From Elephas maximus indicus (lineage: Eukaryota; Chordata; Mammalia; Proboscidea; Elephantidae), in the NCBI RefSeq assembly GCF_024166365.1, contig NC_064819.1, forward strand, positions 112,822,293 to 112,886,292: a DNA stretch of 64,000 nt, written 5' to 3'. A model generated the notes under the pieces. That model was not told the DNA's origin, did no database searches, and saw only the letters and a list, made by a program, of their open reading frames with translations. The position numbers and the translations under genes are program-made. Below are positions 21,733 through 37,529 of the stretch, in pieces; within the stretch, counting starts at the first letter, position 1; the number at the start of each line of letters is the position of its first letter.

Positions 21733-23280
21733 ATGGCTAAAAATGACAATACCATATGCTTATGGAGTAATAAAGGGTATGCACCATACACAAAACTTTC
21801 AGAGATGACTAAAGAACAGCTCTCTAATCATGGTAGAGACAGTGATCTTGTTTCTAAGTATAAATCACCTGAAATGTTGAATTCCCTGAAAAGCAAACAA
21901 GTTCCAAGAATTATTTGCTAAGTAAATTGATGTTTATATCTATAGATTAGTCTAGGTATTATTGTAGATTCTTTAGCTATAGTACATACATATGGATAAA
22001 TGTCATATACCTGAGCATCCAACAATCTTGTATGGGAATAAAATTTTTGTTTCTTCCTCTTTGCCTCATCTTTTTTTTTTTTTTTAATTGTGCTTATATG
22101 ATGTCAATAAAGCTAGCCAATTAAGCCTTTTTTTTTTTTTACCAAGCTAGGTATGTGGACAACCAAATAGACCATTCTGCAAGGATACAGTGATTTTCTG
22201 GCATTTTGTAGTTACCATAGCTCTTTAAAGAAAAATGGGCCATTTTGCATATCAAAACCACAGGAGTATGATTATCAAAATAAGAATTAGAGTAAATAGA
22301 CCATGCAAGGAGTGAGTGACTGGCTACCATAACACCCCGTCAAACCCACTCACATGCAATTGTATGACACCATATCCTGGTGCTTTGAACACTCAAAAGT
22401 TCTTGGGCATCCAGGCTACATTGTGGATGTGTTTCTGCCACAGTATTAATTGCATTCATCTCCTCCTTTCTATGTTCAGGGTCACAATTCTATTTCAGAC
22501 CATTATTCCCTTTATCCTAGGTGACTACTACATCCTCCTAACATAAGTTGGTCTAGGTTTCATATCTCTAGCCACCCTATACTTATATTACTGCCAGACT
22601 AATATTTCTAAATCCTGATTGTAGTAGTAAAAAAAGTAATTCCAAAAAAAAAAGAGCCCACCAAATGAATATAAATTCCAGCCTGGCATTCATGGGCCCC
22701 TATGCTGAACTTCCCTGTTTTACGAGTTCAACTACTCTACTGGACACAGTATGGGCAAGCTATTGAGTTAACTGATCCAAGAACACATTCTGTGCTTTTC
22801 TTTATGATTTTGCTTAGACTGTTCACACACATGGGGTACTCTAGTCAACAATCTTACCCCACTTTAAAACCTATCTTAAATGCCATGTGCTCCCACCAGG
22901 TTTGGCTCTACCGGAAATAATCTCTCTATCCTCTGAATATCTCCTATGGTTACTAGGTCGGTGAACCAGCTCCAAAACGTGGCCTCTCCAGATCAGCTGC
23001 AACCTTATGGATAAGTCCTGGCAACATCATTAGGAAATGCTTATTTCAGGGTTAAAAGGCTAAAGTATATTCCTACAAACTTCTCTGTAACCCTGTTACT
23101 GTATTTTGGGAGCACCATTTATTATTATAATTCAGACTCTTAACTACAAAAAAGGAAGAGGTTAGTATATAAATGGGTTAGTTTTATACTTAAAAACTAT
23201 GTCCATATGTTGTTCCACACTGTGATCTCCAAAGTAAGTAAAAGTGAATCATAAGCAAGTGACATAAATAAATGGTTCTA
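21733..23280. other. Non-coding, no firm feature
   Basis: Contains T runs at 22071-22085 and 22128-22140 and generic AT-rich sequence. No recognisable gene; open frames are 60-76 residues. Confidence 0.4.
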
Positions 23281-23415
23281 AGGAGCCCTGGTGGTGCGAT
23301 GGTTAAGAGCTCAGGCTGCTAATCAAAAGGTTGGCAGTTCAAATCCACCAGCTGCTCCTTGGAAACCCTATGAGGCAGTTCTACTCTGTTCTATAGGGTT
23401 GGTGTGAGTTGGCGA
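23281..23415 (+). mobile_element. AfroSINE, short subtype, 3'-truncated
   Basis: AGGAGCCCTGGTGGTGCGAT head, AAAAGGTTGGCAGTTCAAAT, CTTGGAAACCCTATGAGGCA, CTACTCTGTTCTATAGGGTT. The usual tail after GAGTTGG is lost. Confidence 0.9.
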
Positions 23416-24177
23416 ATTGTCTTAAATTTTGCATTTAGAAACAGACACTTAAGAGGGAGACAATCTATGCAGTTACTTCTTATCACACGTAATTTGCATT
23501 TAGACTTCTCTGCACAGGTACTTTTCTTCTAAATCATCCTGATCTAGGACAAAAAGATGAAGTATTGTAACTTAGGGACACAGTATTTGTTTAGAATCTT
23601 GTTTTTCTTAAACCAATCTGTAAGGCAGGGATAACAATACCTACCCTTTTTTGGTAGATATTATTTGAATTGTTAGTAACAATAGCAATATTAACAGGGA
23701 TGATAATATTGGTAACATAACCTAGTAATATTATTAATATCATTATTAATAATGATAACTGCATTAGTTTGAGTTGTTTTTCCAGGAGCAGTTGGGTTCC
23801 AATTGTCCCGTAACAATCTCTCAGTCTCACACTTGGAGGGACACCGGGTGTGTATGAAATAACCAGATGGCCACAGGAGTCTTTGACAAAACACTGCTAA
23901 TGTTCCACCGGCAGGAGAATCAAACTTATGCCCTGAACTGACTCTTGCACTTACTGTATCATAAGCAACAGAGATGATAACCGCATGTGCTATAACTGAC
24001 TTTTCATGGTTAATGTTACTAGAGTAATACAATCAATGGGGTGAGAAGTTTTAGACAGGATTTATTTGAACCAATTTTGAATTGTTTTAAACTTAAAGTT
24101 AATACAATTATTATGCATCTTAAAAGGTCACTAAATATCTCAGTAATACTTTAACAATTTATACTTTATAGAGATAT
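23416..24177. other. Non-coding, with a 20-bp perfect AT palindrome
   Basis: TATCATTATTAATAATGATA at 23738-23757 is a perfect palindrome in an (ATT)-rich stretch. Otherwise no recognisable repeat or gene. Confidence 0.4.
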
Positions 24178-24188
24178 TTATGAACTTA

Positions 24189-24340
24189 CCCCTTTGCCGT
24201 CGAGTTGATTTCGACTCATAGTGATCCTACAAGACAGAGTAGTACTGCCCTAATAGGATTTCCAAGAAGCGACTGGTGAATTCCAACTACCGACATTTTG
24301 GGTAGCAGCCGAGCTGTTAATTACCTCCATCAGGGCTCCA
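24189..24340 (-). mobile_element. AfroSINE, short subtype, flanked by TATGAACTTA repeats
   Basis: CCCCTTTGCCGTCGAGTTGA, CATAGTGATCCTACAAGACA, TACTGCCCTAATAGGATTTC, then CCATCAGGGCTCC. Direct repeats TATGAACTTA flank it on both sides (about 24179-24188 and 24341-24350), a clear target-site duplication. Confidence 0.92.
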
Positions 24341-24350
24341 TATGAACTTA

Positions 24351-24573
24351 GACATTCATAAAAAGTATCTCTCAGGAATGCCAAGGGATTTTCTATTTGC
24401 TTCAGAATGCCTATCTTAACCATGTAGGAATATATCATAGTGTTATTTTTAACACATATATTCTTGAATCTTTAAAAAATAAAATTTATAATTTTTAGAA
24501 CTTGTGATTCAATAAAGGACCAAAAATGTGTAGATAATGCTATGTTACATTATTATGTCATGGGATATTATGT
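24351..24573. other. Non-coding, no feature seen
   Basis: AT-rich spacer between two SINEs. Confidence 0.4.
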
Positions 24574-24795
24574 TTGGAGTACCCGGGTGGTGCAAACAGT
24601 TAACATGCTTGACTGTTAACTGAAGGGTTGACAGTTGGAATCCACCCCGAGTTGCCTCTTGAAGGAAGGCCTGGCAATCTACTTCTGAAAATCAATCATT
24701 GAAAACCCGATGGAACACAGTTCTACTCTGACACACACAGGGTCAGCATGAATCGGAATTGATTCAATGGCAACTGTTTTTTCGGTTTTGGATGT
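24574..24795 (+). mobile_element. AfroSINE (plus orientation)
   Basis: GGAGTACCCGGGTGGTGCAA head, GGCCTGGCAATCTACTTCTG, CTGACACACACAGGGTCAGC, ATGAATCGGAATTGATTCAA, T-rich tail. Flanks TATTATGTTT and GATGTTACGTTT are partly alike and may be a worn target-site duplication. Confidence 0.9.
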
Positions 24796-25649
24796 TACGT
24801 TTAGGAGTTTTAATTCCTTGCCTAGAAACTCATTCCCTAAAAGATAGGACAACCAAAGGTTCCACTGAAGAAGTTGTATATTATGACATTCTGTCGGGCA
24901 TTTAATCCTAATAATAAAAAATAAAGTGCAATGAATCTAAGAATAACCTAGCCTACAACATTTGGGGTTGTGATCTAGAAACAACTGGTAAAATCCGTTG
25001 ACCCCAGAAACTAAAGATTAAATACTGGTAGGATTTTTCATTATTTTAATATGCTAGCTGTGCCTTATCATGACTAATGGAACTAAGTTTGTTGTTATTG
25101 TTATTAAAATAAAAGGCCAACATAGCCGTGCTGTAAATAACTTTGCCTGATGGCATTGTAGTAAATATGACTGTGATGACATTTTCACAGGTAGTTAAGA
25201 CTTCTTTGTCATTTTTCTTAGGATTTTTACCTTTAGGCTTTAAATCACAGGTCTCTTAAGCAGTGTAATCCTGAGGCATTTAACCAAAATCATTACATTT
25301 TGGTATACTCAAAATATAAAAATAATAATAAAATAAAGAAATATTTGAAACATAATTTCCCTTGATTAAAATATGAGATTCATTTGATTATTAAATGTTA
25401 GTTTATATATGCAAATCTATGGAGATTAATGTGTTATTTATTTTTGCTAAAGTTAGAAAAAAAGTAGTTTATAAATTATTTTTTCACTTACCAAGAACAG
25501 AGATAAATTTTGAGAATGGCCCATATTCAGGCAATTTGGAGACTAACTTGAAGGACTCACAAGAGGATATTTGCTTCTTAGTATGATCTAAAATGGGTAT
25601 TCAGACAGTCACCTACTTTGAAGATATTTTTGGATGAAATACAACTTAG
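24796..25649. other. Non-coding, no feature seen
   Basis: AT-rich, no recognisable repeat or gene. Confidence 0.4.
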
Positions 25650-25840
25650 GTGTCCCTGGGTGCTGCAAATGGTTAACATGCTCAGCTGCTAACTGAAAGC
25701 TTGACTGTTCAAGTCTACCCAGGGCAACTTGGAAGAAAGGCCTGGCAATCTACTTCTGGAAACTCAGCCATTGAAAACCCCACGTAACATAGCTCTATTC
25801 TGACACACATGGGGTCACTATGAGTCAGAGCTGACTTGTT
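25650..25840 (+). mobile_element. AfroSINE (plus orientation)
   Basis: GGTGTCCCTGGGTGCTGCAA head, TCAAGTCTACCCAGGGCAAC, GGCCTGGCAATCTACTTCTG, CTGACACACATGGGGTCACT, ATGAGTCAGAGCTGACTTG. The last SINE before a long SINE-free interval. Confidence 0.9.
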
Positions 25841-28800
25841 TAATATTTTTGATATTGGCATTTTTGTTCAAAATTATTTTTTTTAGCTTTCCTCAAAAAA
25901 AAAAAAAAAATACATAATTCCAGAGTAGGGAGCTTTAAATGGCTCATTAGCTTATTTGCACTATTTTGGGAGTAATAAATGAGGCTGTTTTCACGAATGA
26001 GATGTAGTAACCAACCTATACGTAATACAACATTATAAAAAGGAATGCTCTTACAGAGAAAGACTTTGGAAAATGGTGACTTAACATAAGGTTTGCATTG
26101 ATGAGACACTGGAGTCTCATAATTTCTATTTTTTTTAAATCATTCTTTACTTCGTAATAGAAATTGGCATTTTGTTGAGCCAGAATTAAGAAAGAATGGG
26201 GCTTTTGTCTTAGGAAAGAACAGGAAATGAAAGTGTTCAGCTTTTATTTTTCATTTCTACAACTTATTTATATTTGGGTGAAGAGCGTTTCTTCCTGGTA
26301 GTCCTCTCACGGATTCCAATTTTTCCATAAATGACCTGTGTTTCAGAAAGCTAATTTAGCCAAAAGTAACAGCAATGGCTTCCGGTGGAAAAGACAACTT
26401 AAGAAGAATGCCAAATACTGGTCACTTTAGTCCTTTTCTATTTCTTTTCTATATGTCTTGGGTAAGTAAAGAAACAAACAAACAACTGATTTTTCCCTTA
26501 GTTGGCAAGAAGTACACTTGGAATTTTCACTGAAGTTACTCACAGATTATTAGATTGTGCACCTCACTAGGTAGGCTACTGCCTCAAGGTAAATGGCAGG
26601 TTTTCTCTTTCTGAGCCAAGGGTCTTGCTCTGGGATATCTGCAGAGAGAACCAAACAATTGCCCTGAGAGTAAATATTAATGAAAGAATGCACATACGGG
26701 TATGCAATTTACATTTCGCCTGCTCTAAATTTACTAAGTCAAAAAGCAACAAGGAGAAGTGCTAAACAATATTGCTTTGTGGCTTCAATATATTGGCATT
26801 TTAATCAAAGGTTACATGCCACTTCAGCTTTAAATACCTTTATGAGGTAGCTTGGGGAGATCTCTGCCCTTTTCAAGCTGTGACAGATTTCCTATTTAAG
26901 ACCAAGAAAGTCTATATTGCTGAAAAATAGGCATAATTAACAGGAAAGCATAATAAAGTTGTTGCTTAAAATCTGCTAGGACTTTGGGATACCTGCATTG
27001 GTGAGTTTAAGGTCTAACACCCAGCACTTTTATGTTTGAGAAGGAAAGTTGCCAGAATTTCCTGATTTTACTTTGAAATAGATGTTGCATACTCCGCCAG
27101 GGCATGCAGAAACATAATAGTCTGGTCTCACCCCAACTTTCTCAATGTGGCTACCAATAACCACGTATAATGAGAGAAGGCATTTCAGTTTCCAGGGGCA
27201 CATTCTATTGACCATCTTAGATAACTGAAATGCTACCCTAAATGTACTGTAGACTGCCTCTTTCAAGAATCAAAGTTAATAAATTTTTATAGCACTGGAA
27301 AGTGGCACACGTAATAAACTCCACTTGTCTTTTGCCCATGCCAGCCTCTCCTAGTTACCAGTATTCTTAGGAAATTCTTCAATGAGATCTTCCAAAGCAT
27401 TAAAATTCTTATTTCTCCACTGGCTTGACAGAGCCCTGTGGGTAACAGGGCTGATCTAATAGCTGCAGAAACAGAGGGGAAGAAAACCAAAATGTTTTCT
27501 CTACCAGGTCATGCCATTAGCGGTGTAGAAAACATGGCAGAGTTACACACGTCTTCTAAAAACCCCAGCTCAGGTAAGTACGAACACACAAAACAGAACA
27601 AAGTTAAATCATTCCTATTTCTGTTTCTAAAGTTTACTTCTGATTTTTAAGACTTCATAATTAGCGTGACCTGTGAGAGCTTTCTTTAGGGAAAACTTTA
27701 ATTGAGAAAAATAGTACAGGCTGGATTTCTATAATTTATAAAAGTGCAAAATTAGTGATGATTTTATTTATAAATACTTAATCATATAAAAAAAAAACCT
27801 ACCTTATTGAGGTTCTTAGTTTAAGGTATAAGCCTATCAGGTTGTGACCATGTCTTCAGAGGTGCATAAGACAATTTATTCATAGACTAACCATCTATAC
27901 AATCCTGGTATATGATAGTTGATGTTACAGAATGTGCTTTCTGCTATTGCTCTTTGAATTGCTCTTCATTTCATAAGAAAAGCCAGTGGCTTCTCTATCA
28001 GCAACAGAGGCATTTTCATTAAGTATGGAGCTAACTGATTAAAAAAAAAAAATACTCTTTATGCCTCAAAGATGCCCAAGATCAAAGCAATGCCAAGAGT
28101 CATTCCTGGGAGTGAAAAATGCTGATCTGGAGGCTGTTTTCAAGGGACTTTCCTACATTCCCACAAAGATCTTCAAATGGAATGTGTTTGCATGTGATTA
28201 AGTTTGCTAGTAGTTAAGAATCTACAGTTTCGAGACATCATGTCATTCTCTTTGCTGTATCCTGCATCTTAAATGGATGGTATTTTCTCATCTACCCTAT
28301 CACACTTACTTGTAGACGTCTTGATTTCTGAGCATGTAGGCTCATCTTCTGTCACCATTCTTCCAATCTCATTCCAGACTTTGCCTGATACAACTTCACA
28401 CCATTTCAAACATAGTATTCCACCTCTTGTCCTCCTAACTAGAAGATGATGGTGGACAAACCTTGGTCCTTTACTTTAGAAAACAAAGTAACTTGCCGCT
28501 ACTGTATATCTATACATAGTCCCTCCAATGACAGACCTGATGCAAAGAGGGTTTCTATTTTTATTTACGATTTCTCCATTTTCATTTGGGTTCGTATCTT
28601 TGCAGTCATGATTCTGAAGGCAAACCAGTTAAAAAAAAAAAACAAAAACGTTTTTCCCCTACTCAATGTATCTGCAAATCATTGCTTAAACCAGTCAATG
28701 CAAATGCCTGTGCCACAGTGATATGCTGACTTTTGTATTTAGATTCAAGAAGGGGAGATTTCAAGGGCATACCAATTCAGCCATAGAAAAAATTTTGAGT

Positions 28801-31800
28801 TTATGCCATAAAATTTGTCACAAATTGTTTTTGGAAACACAGAAAGATCCAGAATTTTTTTTTTTTTAAGGGAATAAAAGTGCTTCTAAAGCTCTTTTGG
28901 AATAAGTGACAGCTTTCAGATAGATTCATATTTAAAAGTATTATCAACACCGTTTACCAACACCAACCAAATAGAACAAACAGATAGATCTCTCTGGAAG
29001 GGGGTTGAGCAGGTCATTGAGTCATTGTCTCCAGTCTCCAGTAGACAACCTCAAACTTCCAATCTCAAGGTACTGTATTCTCTGGTTCACCATGAGATTG
29101 CAAACACAGGATATGAAAGTATGTTTAATTACTAATTAATGTAGACTTTGCTCAGCCCCTTCCCTGGAAGCCAGATAGAGCCTCTGGGAATTTCCAGAGG
29201 GCATTCTAGGAGAGGTTGTGGCTTATTGAGGCCCAGGGAAGGCAATTCTTAAATTGCTTCCTTTGGAATGGAACTTTCTGTGGACTTTTGTCTCTTGGAA
29301 CCAAAATCCACCAGGCATTTATGAATAGGTGATATGAGAATTTTAATAAAAAGTTCAATAACCCTGAAAATAGTGTCTTTAAAAATCTATGTACTATTAG
29401 TAACAATGCATGCATGGTGCCGTGCATTCATAACTATTTGGTCATAAAAATATGTGACTGTAATTATGATATTTACAGCCAACTTATAAAAATACATGTA
29501 ATTCTGAATGGCAATAGTTAACTCCTAGCTCTAACCACAAGCATAGAAGGATCACTTTAGTATGAGAAAGTGCAATGGGTAATTACAAAATGGACAAAGC
29601 TCTCACCCTTTTGAATTCAACATTCAAGGATGGCTATTATAGCATCATAGTAGCTTCACTTGCCCTAATTATTCCTCTCACCTCACAAGGTAAAACACAA
29701 ATTCTGTGGAAACAAATGGGAATCAAATGGGAAAGAGAACGCTTATGTGATACAACCACAAAGGAGGGCAATTTCTTTCATAGAATATTCATGCATAATC
29801 TATCTTCAAAGAGGTCTGTGGTCTTTGGAAGAATTGATGGGATGACATATAAACATGCCTTTTTTTTTTTATTAACAAATATTAAGCATGGTCTAAGTTA
29901 GCATATGATTACCTTTAACCATAAGAGGTCAAGAATCTAATTTTTAGTCAAATCATTCAGATGGGAACACCTGCAACAAATCTCTTCCAATACTGTAGGT
30001 GAGTTCCTCTTTGAAGCTTTATAAACCATCATGGGGAGTAGAGTTAATATGGTAATTTCTTATTCAAATGTAAATTCTGAACAGGGGAAACAAATCCACA
30101 TTCTAGTTTAAATTCAGAAGAGATGTGGTCTCTACAAACTTACGAATTTCTTACTTTAAGAGAAAAACTCATTTCAACTAAATAAAATACTCCACACATC
30201 TGAGAGAGTCCCCACAATTTCTTCTCTTCTAGGAGTTGATGGGTCACCTGTTGGCAGATCAGTTCTGAATTTGAACACCATCAGCACTTCAAAGATGGAC
30301 AGAACCATGGGAGTAAACTTGAAAAATTAGGGAGAGGCTCATACAAGCTACCAAACAAAAAAGGTTAAGGTTGGGGGTTACCTGCAAATCATGATCTCAT
30401 ATTTTAGAATGTATCTTGGCATTCAGTAAATGGAAATGTTGGAAATATATGTTTCACAGTGAGGTTGGGAGGTCAGAGGATGCTCAGTAGATTCTTCCTG
30501 GACTTAAATTATCTCTGAGGACTGGGTTAATGCATTTTGGGAGGTATGTTAACTCTTCCAGAACAAAGAATTCCATCTCAGTAAATTATCGCTACAGTTC
30601 ACTAAAGAGTACCAAGGTGTCCTGGAAAAGATAATGTGCCTTCCAAAATGTCACCCCCCTAGCCACTTGGACCATGAGAAATTATACTTATCTCAGACAC
30701 TTTGATCCTTAAAGATATAACCTAAAAGAAAACTGTCTTCCCTATCCAAGTAAAGATTATCTGGATGGAGAAATGCTATTAGAAATGCCCTATTGGTTTG
30801 GCAGTATATGCCACTATCCCCATATGCGTTCAGCAATTGACATGCTTGCTTCTTTCTTTATAATAAGCCCGTCAATCTTCTTTGCATGTAGAATAGTCTT
30901 TGATAAGCAGGGGAAAACTGACCCAAATAGGCAAATTTTAAAAATAGCTGAATGAATAGAGCATGGCTCACTGTGGAAAGAAATGGAGTGATAGTTAATG
31001 GAATTTCTCAGCGGACTACCTACCATATTTTGAAAGAGATGTAAAACAAATCTCTGCAAATGATGGGTAATCAGTGAAAGAGGAATTCCTCTACCCCTCA
31101 AACAAGTAAACTCATCGGAAATTTCTGCTTCAGATATGAGATCATGGTCTGGAGGTCTACTAGTGCCAAATAGCAGTTCATCTTAGCAGAGTAGTTCATG
31201 AAGCAAAAGGCTAGTGTTATCTGTGGCATGACTTTACAATAATGCAAAAACAACACTCTGGTTATAGGCAATCCTTTTCCATATCCAAATTCATAGATCT
31301 TGTGCCCAGACAAACATAGTCAAGAAGATACGGATTATTTCTACTAGAAAGTCAATAACCTCAAGGTAGGACAAGATAAACTCCATTCAGTAAAATATAA
31401 CTTTGTGTAGATGTTTGTCATCTTAGAGGCTGTTCTGCTTTCCCTTAGTATTCTGGTGAACTATTTATTTGTGAAAGCACAACCGTTTTGTTACTTCATT
31501 AATCTATCAACTTCATTTCCAAATACTGAAACCAGAACAGAATGGTTTGTATCTCTTTTTTGAACTCAACTGAGTCCAGGAGTTTCTTTATTTTGTTTTG
31601 TTTTTAGGTTTTAATAATATAAATTCAATTAAAACTGCAGCCAAAGTTGGTGGGAAACAGTGTCATCTTTCAGGTAAAAGAGCTTACTGGCAGATTTTAT
31701 AATCATTGGGCATTTGTTCAGTCCTACCTGAAAATGAAGTTATTTTACTGCTTGACACAAGAAAAGGCATTTTCTAGTAATTTTCTGTGACAGGAAGCAC

Positions 31801-32592
31801 AACATTAATTCAAGTAAGCACCCAACAGACTAAAGTCTATCTGCTAGGGAGCAGTTTTAAACTTAGCTCAATGAAAACATTTGCCTCAGAACTTCTTTTT
31901 TTTTTTTGGAGAAAGAATTCAGCAGCGGTTACAGTTAAAATGCCACCTGTAGAAAGCTGTCACCACCCTAGGAGGTGAACCCATGAGGAGCATTTTCCAG
32001 GTAACAAGAGCAATGATATTGCAGGAAGCTACAAACAATATTGCTGTAGTTACGGTGACCACTACTAGAGCGGTCATGGCCTGGATTAATGTTCCAAATA
32101 TTAATGCAAGGAACACACTAGAATTTATAGGATTAGAATATTTTGCTTATGCTAAGAACCAGTTAACGGCGCGCGATGAATAGTGACAACCCGTTTTTCT
32201 CTGTTTCACTCCACGACAAGTTTTAGTTAGATCTCCTTTCTCCTATGTTAATAATCTATTCCACGGCAGTATATTTTCACCATCTGAAATGAGCATGCTA
32301 CTAACTATGGAACGCCCCAATTCACACACACACTCTCAGAACCCTACACGCGTATGTTTGAACAAAATGTTGGAAGTGCTCATTTGCAGTTGAGTAAGCT
32401 CGCTGAAGGCAGTCATATCAGCCTTCCCAAGTACAGGGAACCATTTAAAGCCAGTGGAAAGCCATATGAACTATTCTGTAACGTGAGATTTTAAACTTTT
32501 TCCATGTGGAAATTAATTCAAATGACTTTTGTCGTCTCTGATAAGTCATCCAAAGCAAAAGTCTCATAGGGTCTAATGGACTCACATCTCTG
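25841..32592. other. 3' flank of PTCHD1: repeat-poor, AfroSINE-free
   Basis: About 6.75 kb with no AfroSINE, RTE or LTR recognised. Low-complexity items only: an A run at 25897-25911, an A run at 28041-28052, T runs at 28857-28868 and 29861-29871. Open frames up to 108 residues (for example 29575-29901 plus) lack recognisable content. Part may be PTCHD1 3' UTR or conserved regulatory DNA. Confidence 0.5.
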
Positions 32593-33329
32593 TTTATTTC
32601 ACTCTCACACAGTTGAATGACACTCTTACTGCTGAAAAACTTGAGTTGATTTTGAGCAGCCATCAATGAGTCCATGTATTGGACCGAGGCTGATTTGATG
32701 TTTTAGAAAAGGCCAACCTATCTGCAAATGGACATCTCTCTCCACACAAACATCAATGTACAGTGAAGATAAGTCTAAGCATATGTATATATAAGCATAT
32801 ATACATATATATGTATGTACACATAAAATGGATTGGGAAATCCTTTGGTTTAAATGGGATTAAATATGTACTTCCCAAATGCATAGGTTTCCTTTGACCA
32901 ACCTGTTCAAAAAAACAAATATGAAAAGTGCCATGGCAATTTTGACATTTCCTGTGTCTTTTCCCCTATTTAGAGGCCCCCTTTCCTCTATTCTCCACCT
33001 CTCCCATTCATTTTCTTTCTAAAAGCGGTTTGGTCTTTTGACCATCTATTTTAACACTCCATTGATTCGTCCATTCCTTGGAGGAGCTTTAAGATCACGT
33101 TCTGAAACTTATCCTTAGTGGAGAACAAGGTTTCAAAGAACTTTTCCTCCTCTTTTATTCCCTCTCCCCCCCCAGAAGTGGGCACCTTTGATGTATCATG
33201 AATAATTCACTCTTGATCTGACTTGCCTTGTTACCCCTGGCCAGCCCAAGCAGCTGAGGTCTGAGCTTTGCCTGCCCTGCATCGTTGTGCAATACTTGAA
33301 AAGAAAATTAATCCATTGGTCTACACCCC
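32593..33329 (-). other. PTCHD1: Start of PTCHD1 3' UTR with candidate poly(A) signals
   Basis: On the minus strand after the stop codon the sequence is non-coding and repeat-free. AATAAA hexamers on this strand lie at 33159-33154 (about 170 bases past the stop) and at 32598-32593 (about 730 bases past). More occur at 31592-31587 and 31469-31464. Which one is used cannot be told from sequence; the end given here is only the second candidate. Confidence 0.4.
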
Positions 33330-35682
<2,353 letters not shown>

Positions 35683-36400
35683 TTTTTTTTTCCTAAATTT
35701 TATTTATTTTGTTGTTATTTTTGAGAATATACACAGCAAGACGTACACCAATTCAACCGTTTCTACACGTACAATTTAGTGACATTGATTACATTCTTTG
35801 AGTTGCACAACTATTCTCACCCTCCTTTTCTGAGTTGTTCTTCCCCCATTAACATAAACTCACTGCCCCTTAAGGTTCTTATCTAATTTTTCCAGTTGCT
35901 GTCATCAATTTGATCCCATACAGACAGTTCTTAAAAGAGCACAATACTCAAGGCAGACTTTCTTTACTAGTTAAGCTAAACAATTGTTGGGTTTTAAGAA
36001 GGCTTCAGGGAATATTTTTGGTATAAGGTTTAAAGATTACCTCAGGGCAATTGTTGATTCAGGGGTTCATCTACCCTCCATGGCTTCAGAAAGTCTAGAG
36101 TCCATGAGAATTTGAAATTCTGTCCTACATTTTCCCTCTTTTGATCAGGATTCTTCTATGGAATCTTTGATCAAAAGGTTCAGTAATGGTAGCTGGAACA
36201 CATCCAGTTCTTCTGGCCTCATGGGCACTGGTCTCGTGGCAGAGGAGGCAGTTGTTCATGGAGGCAATTAGCTATACACTCCTTTTACTCCTTCTATTCC
36301 TCACACTCCTTCTTTCTCTGTTGCTCCAGGTGTATAAAGACCAATTGTTGTGCCCTGGATGGCCATTTGTTTTTGCCTGCCTCATTAAAGTGGATGAAGA
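35683..36400 (-). mobile_element. L1 3' UTR fragment (minus orientation)
   Basis: It starts with a T run (poly-A tail complement), then TTATTTTGTTGTTATTTTTG and further on GCTCCAGGTGTATAAAGACC and TTGTTGTGCCCTGGATGGCC. The latter resemble the L1 3' UTR blocks seen in the element at 39710-40828 (GACCAATTGATGCATCTTAG, ATGGCCGCTGATT) but diverged, so an older subfamily is likely. The far boundary is approximate. Confidence 0.5.
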
Positions 36401-37428
36401 ATGGTTCTTTTTAATTACTTCTCTGCATTCTTTGATAAGGATAAATAGTCAAAGGCTTTTACTTGCAGCCGAACCTTTTCCTAAATGACAAAGTCAATTT
36501 TATAGATGAGTTTACATTTACTGAGGCCTCTTTTGTGGGAGTCTAAGAATTCGTGCTTTATTAACTAATTTGATTACATTAGCAAAATTAATTTGACTGT
36601 TTATATATATAGGTTTTAAAGCATATGATGCTTATTTTTGATCACATTGTTCAATCTATTTTGGGATTATCATCAATTATTAATTGTTATTGAAGGGAGC
36701 TAGGCGTTGGAGTTCTTTTTTCCCCCAATATAAGGCCTATTTATTTTCTGAAGTTCTCATTACTAGGTCTCTAGTCAGGAAGAATAAGGTTATCCCAGAG
36801 GTCTCTATCAGGTAGAAAGGGTAATGAAAATTGCAGATAGGTAAAGGGAGGTGGTTTTTGAGGCAACAATCTATTCCATCTTGCATTTAATCACTAGCTT
36901 AATATAAACTAAGTCTAGTAATTATTAGCGAACAACATTGGTTGCTCACTCCTATCTTCTGCAAGAATCCTTGACCAAACAGAGTACTTGCTGTCTGATT
37001 CCCTTGACAAAAATCTGACATTAGGATAATAGTTAAGGTAATTAAAATACTTCTTTAATTAGAGCTCCTCTCTTCAGAAATCAGGACTCTTGCTATCTTT
37101 GTAGTCACAAGGGGGAAAAGGCTACATGGGGTTATGGCTAAATTTGACTTGCCTTTGCTAATGGTCACTTTTATGGAACATTAAGTGTGCTATGTAGGCC
37201 AGACATTTGCTTTATATAGTACAAGGTCTGTGTAAGTGGGAAGATGATGTGAAACCATATTAGGTCAAGGAATCACTTTGTGGACTAGAGACCGGATGCC
37301 CAACTTCCAAACTTTGTTTGGTAATGGCATATTTCACTCCATTCATGGGTTTAGATATTTTATAAGATATTCCAGTAGTAACTCACCCATTTGATTCTCA
37401 CTATGAGCAGTTCAAATTTGTTACCTGC
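36401..37428. other. Intronic, no firm feature
   Basis: No recognisable repeat or gene; may extend the older L1 fragment to its left. Confidence 0.35.
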
Positions 37429-37439
37429 TATAGCCAGGG

Positions 37440-37475
37440 GTGCTGTGAGTCAGAATCAAGTCGAAGGTCATGGGT
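37440..37475 (+). mobile_element. 36-bp AfroSINE tail insertion with perfect 11-bp TSD
   Basis: GTGCTGTGAGTCAGAATCAA, then GTCGAAGGTCATGGGT matches only the final AfroSINE bases (consensus-like GCTATGAGTCGGAATCGACTCGACGGCA...GGGTT). The direct repeat TATAGCCAGGG lies immediately on each side (37429-37439 and 37476-37486). Confidence 0.82.
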
Positions 37476-37529
37476 TATAGCCAGGGAAGTCTTCTCACTG
37501 TCCTATGCACTTATTCATGATCAGTCTTA

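Noticed and set aside
29575..29901. 108-residue open frame in the SINE-free 3' flank
   Set aside because: No recognisable domain and ordinary intergenic composition; a single exon with no conserved feature is not enough.
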